Shown here in pieces: positions 60,016 to 64,000 of a stretch of 64,000 bases of DNA. Within the stretch, counting starts at the first letter, position 1. The number at the start of each line of letters is the position of its first letter. The DNA lies in the NCBI GenBank assembly GCA_025618425.1, contig CM046851.1:9572167-9636166 (forward strand). Reading direction: 5' to 3'. Below the pieces are notes generated by a model. The model was not told the origin of the DNA, did no database searches, and saw only the letters and a list, made by a program, of their open reading frames with translations. A program made the translations under genes and the position numbers. Source of the DNA: Heliocidaris tuberculata. Lineage: Eukaryota > Echinodermata > Echinoidea > Camarodonta > Echinometridae.

Positions 60016-61405
60016 TTCCTCCGTTTCCCTCATTTCTCCACCTCTCTCTATACTACATTCTATATCTGATGTTTTCTCACATTACTTGCTTCATATATGT
60101 TCCAAAATCATTCTCTTTTTCAAAGGTTCATCAGCATTATCATACACTAATTATGTCACTCCTTTATAGATCATATCTCATTTTATAATGCATTTCAACT
60201 GTCCTTTTTTTTAGGTATATTTTAAATGTTTCTTTATATCGTGATTTATTCCTGATTCAAATAGCTACACGAGATTTGTCTGATGGGTGCAATGACTACC
60301 TGATTTATTCCTGGGGGGTGTTTCATAAAGCTGTTCTTAAAGTTACGCATGACTTTACAAATGACTTTAAGTATGACAAGCCAAATGGGATGCTCAGTCA
60401 TTTATAACTGCATCAACTAAAGTTGACGGTGCAGGTGTAGATTAACATTCTTTTTATAACAAACATTTTTAATGCAAAGTATTTTTTTTGGCCATAATTC
60501 AGTTGAGGTTATTGGAAATACAGTCACATTTTGTTAAAACATCAGGAAAAACTTTGGACATCCTATCTGGCACTTCATATTCAAGTCGTTCGTAGAGTCA
60601 TGTGTAACTTTACGAACAGCTTTATGAAACACCCCCCAGCTGTTATAACGCTTGCCATTTTTTTTTTTCATCTTCATATTTTCAAACATTTTAATAATTT
60701 TCTATTGCAGGAAACTGTCAAAAAGCAGAGATAGAGCAACTACCATGTTTGAAAAATTGTCAAGTTCCTCTCCTTTTGCTCCTTTCTTTTATTTCTCACC
60801 CCTCGATGTCAGGCCTTGCAGTTTTGTCAAGATACAAGGCTGTGTCAAAAGAATTCTTTCATTGTCGTGGCCTCAAGTATTTTCCACAAAATAATCAATG
60901 CTAGTTCAGTTGCAGTAAATAGGTTATTGTTTGTTGCAGTGTGTATATGCATTCACCATTATAACTTTTGCTTAATCATTATATCAATTTTTAAATTATG
61001 AAATTATAAGGCATTGAAAGTTTTGCTCAGAGGAAATATTTACCAGTATCGAGACAAGGGTTTTTTTTTTCCTTTTCATTGTTCAAGCCTTGTCAAAGCA
61101 TTGATGAGGCATACCTTCTTGTCTCATCTCTCTACCTTTCTCTCCGTCTCTCTGTCTCTTTCTACATTGTATGCTTTTAAAAAAGCTATGAATTCTTTCA
61201 ATGATGACTTTAAAAAAGACAAAATGCAGTTGTAACATCTTCTTACAACTTCTAGGTTTAATGACCTCATTGTTTTATTTCTCCGCTGCTTGTCAATGAC
61301 CGCTTACTTCTGACCGCAGACGTTAGACGGTCACTCCACAGATAGTAGTGATGGTCAAGATGCAATCACTCGAGGTGTCTCGACCAAAAATAACTCAAAA
61401 ATCAG
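24829..61405 (+). CDS. CCSER-like (coiled-coil serine-rich) protein, five exons, 3' end outside the window
   Basis: Exons are 24829-26660, 45831-46029, 48992-49123, 50462-50560 and 61320-61405. They join in phases 2, 0, 0 and 0 without a stop, giving at least 780 residues. Assignment rests on a basic/serine-rich N terminus, the acidic SxDSLASDDLM segment (residues about 541-556) and the YRQMVQDLNSMKTALGKLSK helix encoded by the second exon. All recall vertebrate CCSER1/CCSER2 (FAM190). In mammals CCSER2 (Gcap14) has been linked to microtubule plus ends and Ndel1, so a cytoskeletal role is a family-based inference. An SFIP motif (residues 15-18) flanked by lysine and arginine fits the SxIP end-binding-protein motif. 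The C-terminal coiled coil known in the family was not found here and is expected downstream. Confidence 0.75.
26661..27780. other. Intron 2 start, no element recognised
   Basis: Begins with the GTAAAG donor. AT-rich. The ORF at 26891-27301 (136 codons) has no recognisable domain and typical intronic composition. Confidence 0.4.
27812..28204 (+). mobile_element. tRNA-derived SINE with (TAA)n tail
   Basis: A perfect Pol III B box GGTTCGAATCC lies at 27858-27868 in a tRNA T-arm-like context (GTGGGTTCGAATCCAC). It is preceded by a degenerate A-box region. The body contains CTCGGATAGGACGTTAACTG and GAAACCCCGGTGTAGTGGTA, and the 3' end is a (TAA)9 array (28178-28204). The 5' boundary is approximate. 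It is non-autonomous and depends on a LINE for movement. Confidence 0.75.
28205..28799. other. Intronic non-coding stretch
   Basis: A short ORF at 28396-28641 has higher GC but no recognisable family and no splice-site support in phase with the CCSER-like frame. Confidence 0.35.
28815..29121. repeat. CT-rich low-complexity region
   Basis: TCTCTC, CCTCTC and TTTCTC repeats, with a near-perfect (CT)n core at about 29075-29111. Overlapping serine/leucine/phenylalanine ORFs in all forward frames are artefacts. Confidence 0.85.
29711..29938. mobile_element. MITE with GCCTCATTCACATGTGCCAC ends
   Basis: The left end GCCTCGTTCACATATGGCAC then GGTAAACCGCC pairs with the right end GGTGGTTTACTGTGGCACAT then GTGAATGAGGC. 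That is an inverted repeat of about 30 bases over 228 bp. The centre contains a small palindrome TACGTAGCTATCTACGTA. Non-coding. Confidence 0.75.
30006..30242. mobile_element. MITE family R3 (AATAGACC ends), copy 1
   Basis: Starts AATAGACCTGTTCACAAAGT and ends TTTGTGAACAGGTCTATT. Internal landmarks are TTGGAATCCAGTTTG, TTGTTGCTATG and CAAGAACAACCTTTGTTT. Copy 2 follows directly in the same orientation; copy 3 is at 38239-38422, inverted. Confidence 0.75.
30244..30477. mobile_element. MITE family R3, copy 2
   Basis: Starts AATAGACCGCTTCTGTAATG and ends GCATACATGACCGAAGCGGT then CTATT. It abuts copy 1 head to tail, with the shared interior in the same order. The two differ in terminal sequence (TGTTCACAAA versus GCTTCTGTAATG), so they are different subfamilies rather than a fresh duplication. 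Confidence 0.75.
30478..33360. other. Intronic non-coding stretch
   Basis: AT-rich, with a C17 run at 31979-31995 and a T-rich run at about 32877-32918. A GC-richer patch at about 31490-31580 is unrecognised. No supported coding exon was found. Confidence 0.4.
33445..33821 (-). mobile_element. LINE (non-LTR retrotransposon) 3' end, minus strand
   Basis: The minus strand ends ...GCGCATTACAAGTGTTCATA followed by (TTA)n (33445-33463). This is a 3' tail with simple repeat, as in CR1/L2-like elements. Upstream on that strand is the C-terminal end of a reverse-transcriptase ORF. The element is 5'-truncated at about 33821, where repeat R1 resumes. Confidence 0.75.
33557..33820 (-). pseudogene. Reverse transcriptase C-terminal fragment
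   Basis: About 87 residues reading LLQVFHSLHGTAP, NPSRNLMSS, SWGDRSFQYAAPSLWNKLP and then FKTSLKTWLFRQAF before a stop. The AAPxLWNxLPxxIR...FKxxLKTxLF string is the hallmark end of many LINE reverse-transcriptase ORFs. The apparent methionine (33830-33832) comes from the host repeat, so this is a truncated, non-functional piece. Confidence 0.8.
33870..34538. mobile_element. Short TTAA MITE family R4, split by another MITE
   Basis: The left half, ACCCCATTGACCACTGTATT then CTCTCATTCC (33870-33900), and right half, GGCTTAACACAGGAGC then CCCGTAGGCAGTGCGTTAA (34495-34538), make one 75-bp element. They match the 43679-43764 and 46789-46870 copies when the inner 33901-34494 insert is removed. The ends are inverted repeats of the CCCATTGCCTACTG type with TTAA. 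Confidence 0.6.
33901..34494. mobile_element. 594-bp TIR element with TATAGGTGGGTTTTCA ends
   Basis: The left end TATAAGGTGGGTTTTCATGG and right end CCGGTGAAAACCCACCTATA are inverted repeats. The match extends inward (GCGAATGTCGA at both arms). TATA at both edges may include a TA target duplication. The 142-codon minus-strand ORF inside is unrecognised and probably accidental. Confidence 0.75.
34776..37250. other. Intronic non-coding stretch
   Basis: A GC-rich patch (GTGCGCGCATCGTGGCGCGT, about 34870) and CT-rich patches near 36370-36740 stand out. The short forward ORF at 36312-36536 is unrecognised. No supported exon. Confidence 0.4.
37257..37400. promoter_or_regulatory. CCAAT-box cluster in the large CCSER-like intron
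   Basis: Within about 100 bases are CGATTGGTCGG (about 37298), GGCCAATCAGAG (about 37327) and TGATTGGTTGA (about 37378), that is CCAAT boxes on both strands. The patch is GC-richer than its surroundings and free of repeats. It resembles an NF-Y-bound TATA-less promoter or enhancer; function is inferred only. Confidence 0.35.
37401..38238. other. Intronic non-coding stretch
   Basis: Unique-looking AT-rich sequence; no exon or element recognised. Confidence 0.4.
38239..38422. mobile_element. MITE family R3, copy 3 (inverted, internally shortened)
   Basis: Starts AATAGACCGCTTCGGTAATG and ends GTATACATTACAGAACCGGT then CTATT. The internal TTTCAAACAAAGGTTGTTCT and TAGCAACAAGTAATGTATGC are the reverse complement of the 30244 copy. 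Confidence 0.75.
38982..39000. repeat. G-run
   Basis: An 18-base G homopolymer at about 38982-38999, flanked by AT-rich sequence with no transposon ends found. Confidence 0.8.
39440..39790. repeat. Diverged tandem repeat of about 115 bp with AGGTCA direct repeats
   Basis: Two to three units share ATTCTCACAATAACTTAAGA-type starts, TTCAAACTTGGCxCATGTAT, GTGATGATTTGATTTGATTT and AGGTCAAAGGTCACAGAGG-type ends. At 39729-39741 the sequence is AGGTCAAAGGTCA, a perfect DR1; the other unit has a degenerate version (AGGTCAAAGATCAAAGGTTA). The array is a common invertebrate-type minisatellite; any receptor binding is inference. Confidence 0.6.
39791..41380. other. Intronic non-coding stretch with simple repeats
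   Basis: A C12 plus (AC)n tract at about 40084-40112, a T-rich tract near 40748-40775 and (AAT)n at about 40869-40902. No exon supported. Confidence 0.45.
41383..41797. mobile_element. piggyBac-type MITE (TTAACCCTTTCA ends)
   Basis: The left end TTAACCCTTTCAGGACAGG and right end GTCTTGAAAGGGTTAA are inverted repeats. The match extends inward (TTGATCACATTTTG versus AAAATGTGGTCAATTG). TTAA at both edges followed by CCCT is the signature of piggyBac-family target duplication and ends. 415 bp, no ORF. Confidence 0.75.
41798..43080. other. Intronic non-coding stretch with a C24 run
   Basis: Contains a C homopolymer at 42220-42243 and a T14 run near 42533-42545. Otherwise unique-looking. Confidence 0.45.
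43085..43650. repeat. Diverged minisatellite of about 60-70 bp with telomere-like CCCTAA units
   Basis: A unit of the form TTCAAGTTAAGTGTTxGTGT then TATCCTTAATCCAGTCATCT then TCATTxACCCTTxGG recurs about seven times. The CAGTCAT-like anchors fall near 43112, 43290, 43350, 43411, 43460, 43526 and 43588. In the first two units the GTTATCCTTAATCC part is replaced by CCCTAACCCTAACCCTAACC and CCCTAACCC. Confidence 0.65.
43679..43764. mobile_element. Short TTAA MITE family R4, copy
   Basis: 86 bp from TTAACAAGTAGTCTACTGGA to CCAGTAGGCAATGGGTTA. The ends are inverted repeats, with CTCATTCCCATAAGCTTCAT in the middle, matching 46789-46870 and the split copy at 33870-34538. Confidence 0.6.
43765..45470. 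other. Intronic non-coding stretch
   Basis: AT-rich. A perfect 18-bp direct duplication, TGTTTCCCAGGATAATGC twice, lies at 44899-44934. No exon is supported, although a fair acceptor (TTCTTATAG) sits at about 45347-45355. Confidence 0.4.
45479..45562 (+). pseudogene. Extra partial copy 1 of the CCSER-like conserved exon
   Basis: Matches 45859-45939 closely, translating YGPYSNNSPRGNLRTIGSGQ then AAGRETI. Over 27 codons I count five synonymous and two conservative changes against the main exon. The 5' part of the exon and its acceptor are missing, and no donor follows the match. It keeps the reading frame but cannot be spliced in by the standard sites. It is most likely a partial duplicate. 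Confidence 0.65.
45650..45765 (+). pseudogene. Extra copy 2 of the CCSER-like exon, frameshifted
   Basis: Keeps the acceptor (TTTATTTGCAG, AG 45648-45649) and starts CCATCGACACCATTCCGCTG, matching the main exon start (CATCGGCATCATTCC). In frame it reads HRHHSAGKSYGPYTHNSPKC. A 2-base deletion then shifts the frame at about 45712 and leads to a stop near 45760. If spliced in it would truncate the protein, so it is a pseudo-exon or a poison exon. Confidence 0.7.
45831..46029 (+). CDS. CCSER-like second exon (conserved helix)
   Basis: Acceptor TTCTTTACAG (AG 45829-45830); the first A completes the AG|A arginine codon from the first exon. It encodes HRHHSTGQNYGPYSSNSPRG and then, through GSGQAAGRDTILVEAS, the segment TYRQMVQDLNSMKTALGKLS and KMLQD. 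The YRQMVQDxxxxKTxLxKLxxxL helix is the best match to CCSER1/2. The donor is GTGAGT at 46030; reading into the intron gives VSG-stop. 66 full codons, ending in phase 0. Confidence 0.88.
46305..46470 (-). repeat. Minus-strand retroelement 3' end with (AATTG)n tail
   Basis: On the minus strand, TTGTATGTTTGAGTGGAAAT then AAACTTTGAATTG leads into (AATTG)n (plus strand 46309-46333). The layout is like that at 14336. The 5' extent is unclear. Confidence 0.5.
46789..46870. mobile_element. Short TTAA MITE family R4, copy
   Basis: 82 bp from TTAATCTGTTGACTGCTGAA to TCTATAGGCAGGGGGTTAA, with CTCCCATTCCTCCTAGGCTT inside. TTAA at both ends. Confidence 0.55.
47390..48205. repeat. Diverged minisatellite, about 130-bp units, six copies
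   Basis: Each unit has ATGACACAACAAGAxGxAAA, then ATCATGTTTTTGCATGA, CTAGACCTGTTTxAA, ATTATGTTTGATAAACTT, TACAAATACTGxTTGCTGTT and GACATCAGTAAATGAACTCA. Divergence among units is high, so the array is old. Confidence 0.7.
48206..48991. other. Intron with (GAT)n microsatellite
   Basis: A (GAT)13 array at about 48906-48946 sits 45 bases before the next exon; otherwise AT-rich and unremarkable. Confidence 0.6.
48992..49123 (+). CDS. CCSER-like third exon
   Basis: Acceptor TTTTCACAG (AG 48990-48991), donor GTATGC at 49124; 44 codons in phase 0. It reads PKALQEMLAVCQPQQEPSAE, then TADNMTQCEQVPVQEGEAQT and DNVQ. Glutamine- and glutamate-rich. It continues the preceding helix (KMLQD-PKALQEML), which supports the junction. 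Confidence 0.82.
49124..50461. other. Intron, no element recognised
   Basis: AT-rich with a purine-rich stretch at about 49430-49640. A minus-strand ORF there (49301-49579) is F/S/L-rich simple sequence, not a gene. Confidence 0.4.
50462..50560 (+). CDS. CCSER-like fourth exon
   Basis: Acceptor TTTTCATCTAG (AG 50460-50461), donor GTAAGT at 50561; 33 codons in phase 0. It reads GVTKVSAPTREASSQSEGIQ then RADRAVQSDVTFT. Composition matches the neighbouring exons. It has no recognised domain of its own. Confidence 0.78.
50819..51152. repeat. CT-rich minisatellite (TCTCTCATTTTCTATGCC)
   Basis: (CT)n sequence with TCCCACTTT interruptions in the left half. In the right half, a CATTTTCTATGCCTCTCTCT unit occurs about five times. 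It produces long serine/leucine ORFs in all forward frames and arginine/glutamate ORFs in reverse; none is real. Confidence 0.9.
51160..53340. other. Intronic non-coding stretch
   Basis: A GC-richer unique patch at about 51410-51600 and an (AATTC)4 array near 52203-52223. No exon in phase 0 with good sites except the weak candidate at 53343. Confidence 0.4.
53343..53465 (+). CDS. Possible alternative terminal exon of the CCSER-like gene
   Basis: A good acceptor (CTCTTTCTTTGAGTGTTTTTAG, AG 53341-53342) is followed by 40 open codons in the required phase 0: VTVDRNCHLDEKITKLTSGS, HTSPSKRLRACSEFQHKIPQ, then TAA. The stop overlaps an AATAAA hexamer. A 40-codon opening can occur by chance, and using it would omit the coiled coil, so this is a low-confidence alternative end. 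Confidence 0.25.
   Translation, partial: VTVDRNCHLDEKITKLTSGSHTSPSKRLRACSEFQHKIPQ
53466..56975. other. Intronic non-coding stretch
   Basis: Includes an AG-rich tract at about 53923-54001. No supported exon; short ORFs at 53516 and 56407 are unrecognised. A unique patch at about 55375-55540 is slightly GC-richer. Confidence 0.4.
56980..56998. repeat. G19 homopolymer
   Basis: A pure G run just upstream of a SINE. Confidence 0.9.
57027..57365 (+). mobile_element. tRNA-derived SINE with A and B boxes and (TTA)n-like tail
   Basis: The A box TAGTCGAGTGG lies at about 57039 and the B box GGTTCTATCCC at about 57080, spaced as in a tRNA (serine/leucine-like head: GAGTGGTTTGAGCACTTGAC). The B box has one mismatch to consensus. 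The body ends TTTAGAGCACTTTATAGAGA then a TTATTATTAGTATTAGTATT tail. This family differs from the 27.8-kb SINE. Confidence 0.7.
57366..58386. other. Intronic non-coding stretch
   Basis: T and G runs near 57547-57567 and an A18 run near 57755-57771; no exon. Confidence 0.45.
58387..58755. mobile_element. MITE family R1, copy 3 (most intact)
   Basis: 369 bp from TTAAAGAGAAGTTGAGTTCT to AGAACTCAACTTTATCTTTA then A. The terminal inverted repeats are about 22 bases and TTAA is at both edges. It is the best reference copy for reconstructing the interrupted 33367 copy. Confidence 0.8.
58756..59815. other. Intronic non-coding stretch
   Basis: AT-rich; minus-strand ORFs at 59012 and 59561 are unrecognised. 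No element ends found. Confidence 0.35.
59819..59958. mobile_element. 140-bp MITE with CAGGGTTGGCAA ends
   Basis: The left end CAGGGTTGGCAAAAAAATTG and right end AAAAATTGCCAACCCTG are inverted repeats of about 17 bases. A second inverted pair (CACTGATTTTGAATATGTT / AAAATCAGTG) lies inside. CAGGGTTGGCAA termini occur in hAT-like MITEs; no clear 8-bp target duplication is seen. Confidence 0.7.
59968..60011. repeat. (CT)n microsatellite
   Basis: CTCTCTCTAT then (CT)n immediately downstream of the CAGGGTTGGCAA element. Confidence 0.85.
60313..60637. mobile_element. MITE family R2, copy 3
   Basis: 325 bp from GGGGGGTGTTTCATAAAGCT to ACAGCTTTATGAAACACCCC then CC. Same orientation as the 17392 copy, with AAATGGGATGCTCAGTCATT and TTGTTAAAACATCAGGAAAA shared. 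Confidence 0.8.
61320..61405 (+). CDS. CCSER-like fifth exon (probable)
   Basis: Acceptor CTTCTGACCGCAG (AG 61318-61319), donor GTAATA at 61406. It is open in the required phase 0 and reads TLDGHSTDSSDGQDAITRGV then STKNNSKI, ending in phase 2. Codon use and D/S/T-rich composition fit the flanking exons. With no homologous domain inside it, the support is splice sites and phase only. Confidence 0.6.
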
Positions 61406-64000
61406 GTAATAGATTGCGCTCCTTCACGCTGTCTCTCCCTTTTGAACAGTCTCGTCTTTCAGACCCTGTGCTATTTCAATTCATAAAGACTGTAGGCATA
61501 TAACATGATTTTATAGCATTATGCACTGTCGTTTCTGGGTGATCTTAACATACGGAAAGAGATATTTTTGTGAGTTTTTACTATTAAGAAGATAACTTCC
61601 TGTGTATGATGTATCTGAAGCTCAGCTTGATGGATTTGGAACAATATACAAACACTACGAGATTTGAGAAAACTTTTCATGTTTTAAGATGTAGAGATAG
61701 GGCATAATTACTATTAGAAATTCAGGTTTACATATATTAATAAAGAAAACAAATCAAGTCAACTATCACCAAGTGCTATCCCCCCAAAAAATAAACAAAC
61801 AAACAAATGAAAAAATAAAAATATTTTGATAGGTACACACCAAAGTAACATGGGCCCTTGAGGTGGATCTAATTTTGCAAATGTCCAGATTGTGATAGTA
61901 TGTGCTGCTTAGGGTCTGAAGGATTGAGACTGACTTTTTCCCAGTGCAGTGCCATTTTCTTTTGAGCATGCCCATATCCTACAACGTAATCGGGATTCCT
62001 ACATGTTTCCTATTTCTTATTGGAATGACGTCAAGCCATGATCTGTGACAGAACTCATAGTCTGTGATCATTCTTGAATGCATGGTGCAGTTATAGCACC
62101 CAAATAGATATGATATTCTTAAATAAATTGTAATAGATGGTAGATTGCTATGCAATTCATTATTCCCCGTCTGACTTCATCTTCTGTGTTAGTCTAGTAT
62201 CCATTACTTTCCAGACTGGCTTGTTCTTTTTGTATGACGATGGATTTTCACTATGTAATTTCAATATCATATAATGCTCCCTTATTTCATAACCTCACCT
62301 TGTAGTAGACAGAGAATGATCAATATTTGTAAATTTACTTTAGAAAAAAGAATGATCTTATCTAAAATCATGAACATTCAAATTGTGATTAGTATGACAA
62401 TAGATTGTTACAGAACATAAATTGTAGATGTATTGTAAATGTACATAGCATTCATTTTAGCTGTCATTATAGATGTCATATCTTTTGCAGCATTTACATG
62501 TATCACACATCCATATTTCTTCTTTGCATTCTTTGCACATTCCTTACTCATTCTTTGAATTGAAAAATTTGATCCAAGTCTAGAAAAGTCATAAATATTA
62601 CAGCTGCTGTTGAAATATGGCTCATTTTTTATATCCTAGCCTTTTGGTAAACTAAAAAAGAAGAAGCTGGAATACAGATTTGAAAATTGTAATTGCAACA
62701 AGAATGGTTAAATTCTTTAACAGAGCCTTCCTTTCACATTCATGTGAGCAAATAGTTTCACCTCTTTGTATCACAAGTTCTCTGCTCATGTTCTAAATGA
62801 AAATTCCAGATGTAAGCAGTTGGATTATGGTAGCTTCATTTTCTCATGCTTTAAAGAAAAAGACAATATTAATTAGTCTATACAACCGGTTGAAAGTGCA
62901 CGTTCATTTCCTCTCCCTTCCTCTCTGAACACCTGTCTATTTTCACATGTAATAAATATGGTGGGTTTTATAAAGACGTGTTGTACAGCTTCCTACACCC
63001 TTCTTCCTGTATGTTTATATCTTTAAAGACTATCGACTATCTTGAGTTCTGGGAAAGATGAAGAAAAAAAATTGTGAGCTTTCTCATTCTTTTTGTGTCA
63101 GTTAGGAAGAATATCATAATAAACAGGTCCCCTAGAAAGGATTGCTCTTCAAATGCCCTCATATTAAAAATATGACAAGAAATAGCTGAAAAGTTTGGGC
63201 CGAATATTCATGCCAGATTTGTCTCTGGTCCCATATACTCGTTTCTGTGTGCAATGCAAGAAATTTTGGGGAAAGTTAATGAATTTCTTATCAATTGGAT
63301 AATCCCCAAATTTCACACTAGACACATTTGTTTATGTACAACTAATCTAACTTTCCCAAGTGCTTTAGAACAGTTTCTTTCCCATTATAAATGCTTGATC
63401 AGAACTCAAGATTTACCTTTAAGATGGGGCTACAAAATGGGATAGGGATATAGTGAAGCTTCTGCAGCTTGTTTGAAAAATTCCATTAGAACTGAAACAT
63501 CTTCTCTTTTTTATAGCAAACTCATTATTCTCTTGTCAGTCATTTAGGATGAAAATGGGAATGAATCTATCTTAGAATAAAATAGTCATTAAAATCCTTA
63601 TGAGAAACGAAAATTGACTGATACAAGGTATTGGGTATTTACTCAGGAAAACCTCCCTTCCCCCTTGTACCTCCAAACGAGTGAGGGTATTTTTATTAGT
63701 TTGGTATTTGAAGCAGAAGTATAAAGACACAGGTCTTGCTTTTTATAAGGTTTATTCTCAATGATTCTCATCTGCTATTTTGCAGATTTCCAAATATACC
63801 TTTTTTTTCTAATTCATTTCACATTTGATTAATAATGAGCAAGAGGCATATTTACCCACTTCAAAAATTTCTAACTGCATATCTTGCTGAACAAATCATA
63901 ATATAGAGGTCATTGAAATACCCTTCAATTTACTATTGATAAAGCTTCTATAATTTTGTATTCCTTCAAAATAGCTGCCAAAAGAGATCCCAAACTTGGC
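61406..64000. other. Intron of the CCSER-like gene to the window end
   Basis: Apart from the R1 copy at 63022-63422, no element or phase-2 exon is convincing. An acceptor-like TTTTGCAG near 63785 opens only about 13 codons before a stop. Confidence 0.4.
63022..63422. mobile_element. MITE family R1, copy 4
   Basis: Begins TTAAAGACTATCGACTATCT then TGAGTTCTGGGAAAG and ends ATCAGAACTCAAGATTTACC then TTTAA. The interior has AGAAAGGATTGCTCTTCAAA and TATGACAAGAAATAGCTGAA. Same orientation as the other three copies. Confidence 0.75.

Noticed and set aside
60711..60734. Possible exon after TTCTATTGCAG
   Set aside because: The acceptor looks good, but phase 0 gives only ETVKKQR then a stop, and there is no polyadenylation context.

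Overview
The window is eukaryotic nuclear DNA from an animal. Genes are split by AG/GT introns, about 5% or less of the sequence is recognisably coding, and the rest is AT-rich non-coding DNA full of microsatellites, short inverted-repeat transposons (MITEs), SINEs and LINE remnants. The long G/C homopolymers, TTA/TCA trinucleotide tracts, elements ending in CAGTGGCGGATCC-like sequence and frequent TACATGTA palindromes suggest a marine deuterostome, most likely an echinoderm. That placement is an inference. Protein families and repeat types were recognised from memory; no search was run.

Two protein-coding genes are supported, both on the plus strand. (1) At 293-1679 are the last three coding exons of a gelsolin/severin-family actin-binding protein; the rest lies upstream of the window. 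(2) From about 24801 to beyond 61405 lies a gene resembling the vertebrate CCSER1/CCSER2 (coiled-coil serine-rich) family. It has a 1.8 kb serine-rich first coding exon (24829-26660), a conserved-motif exon (45831-46029), then exons at 48992-49123, 50462-50560 and probably 61320-61405. Reading phases match at every junction (2, 0, 0, 0). The C-terminal coiled coil and stop codon are probably downstream of the window.

The region between the genes (1.7-24.8 kb) has no supported gene. It holds CAGTGGCGG-ended elements (2855, 3383, 5750, 9021), diverged minisatellites around 6.6-8.4 kb with a 0.7 kb fold-back element inserted in them, large TTA/TCA and CT microsatellites, an exact 180-bp tandem duplication (14904-15263), a nested pair of MITEs (17300-17793), a 511-bp fold-back element with an internal tandem array (18506-19016), and minisatellites at 19.57 and 22.49 kb.

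The CCSER-like introns carry a tRNA-derived SINE (about 27.8 kb), several MITE families, a four-layer nest of insertions (33367-34775), a CCAAT-box cluster (37.26-37.4 kb), a repeat carrying a perfect DR1 nuclear-receptor motif (39.73 kb), a minisatellite containing telomere-like repeats (43.1 kb), two degenerate copies of the conserved CCSER exon just upstream of the real one (45.48 and 45.65 kb), a roughly 130-bp minisatellite (47.4-48.2 kb) and a second tRNA-derived SINE (57.03 kb). No CRISPR array, operon, viral gene or clearly new enzymatic system was seen. The most unusual items are the exon triplication, the overlapping upstream ORF at the CCSER-like start, the nested-insertion record and the fold-back elements.
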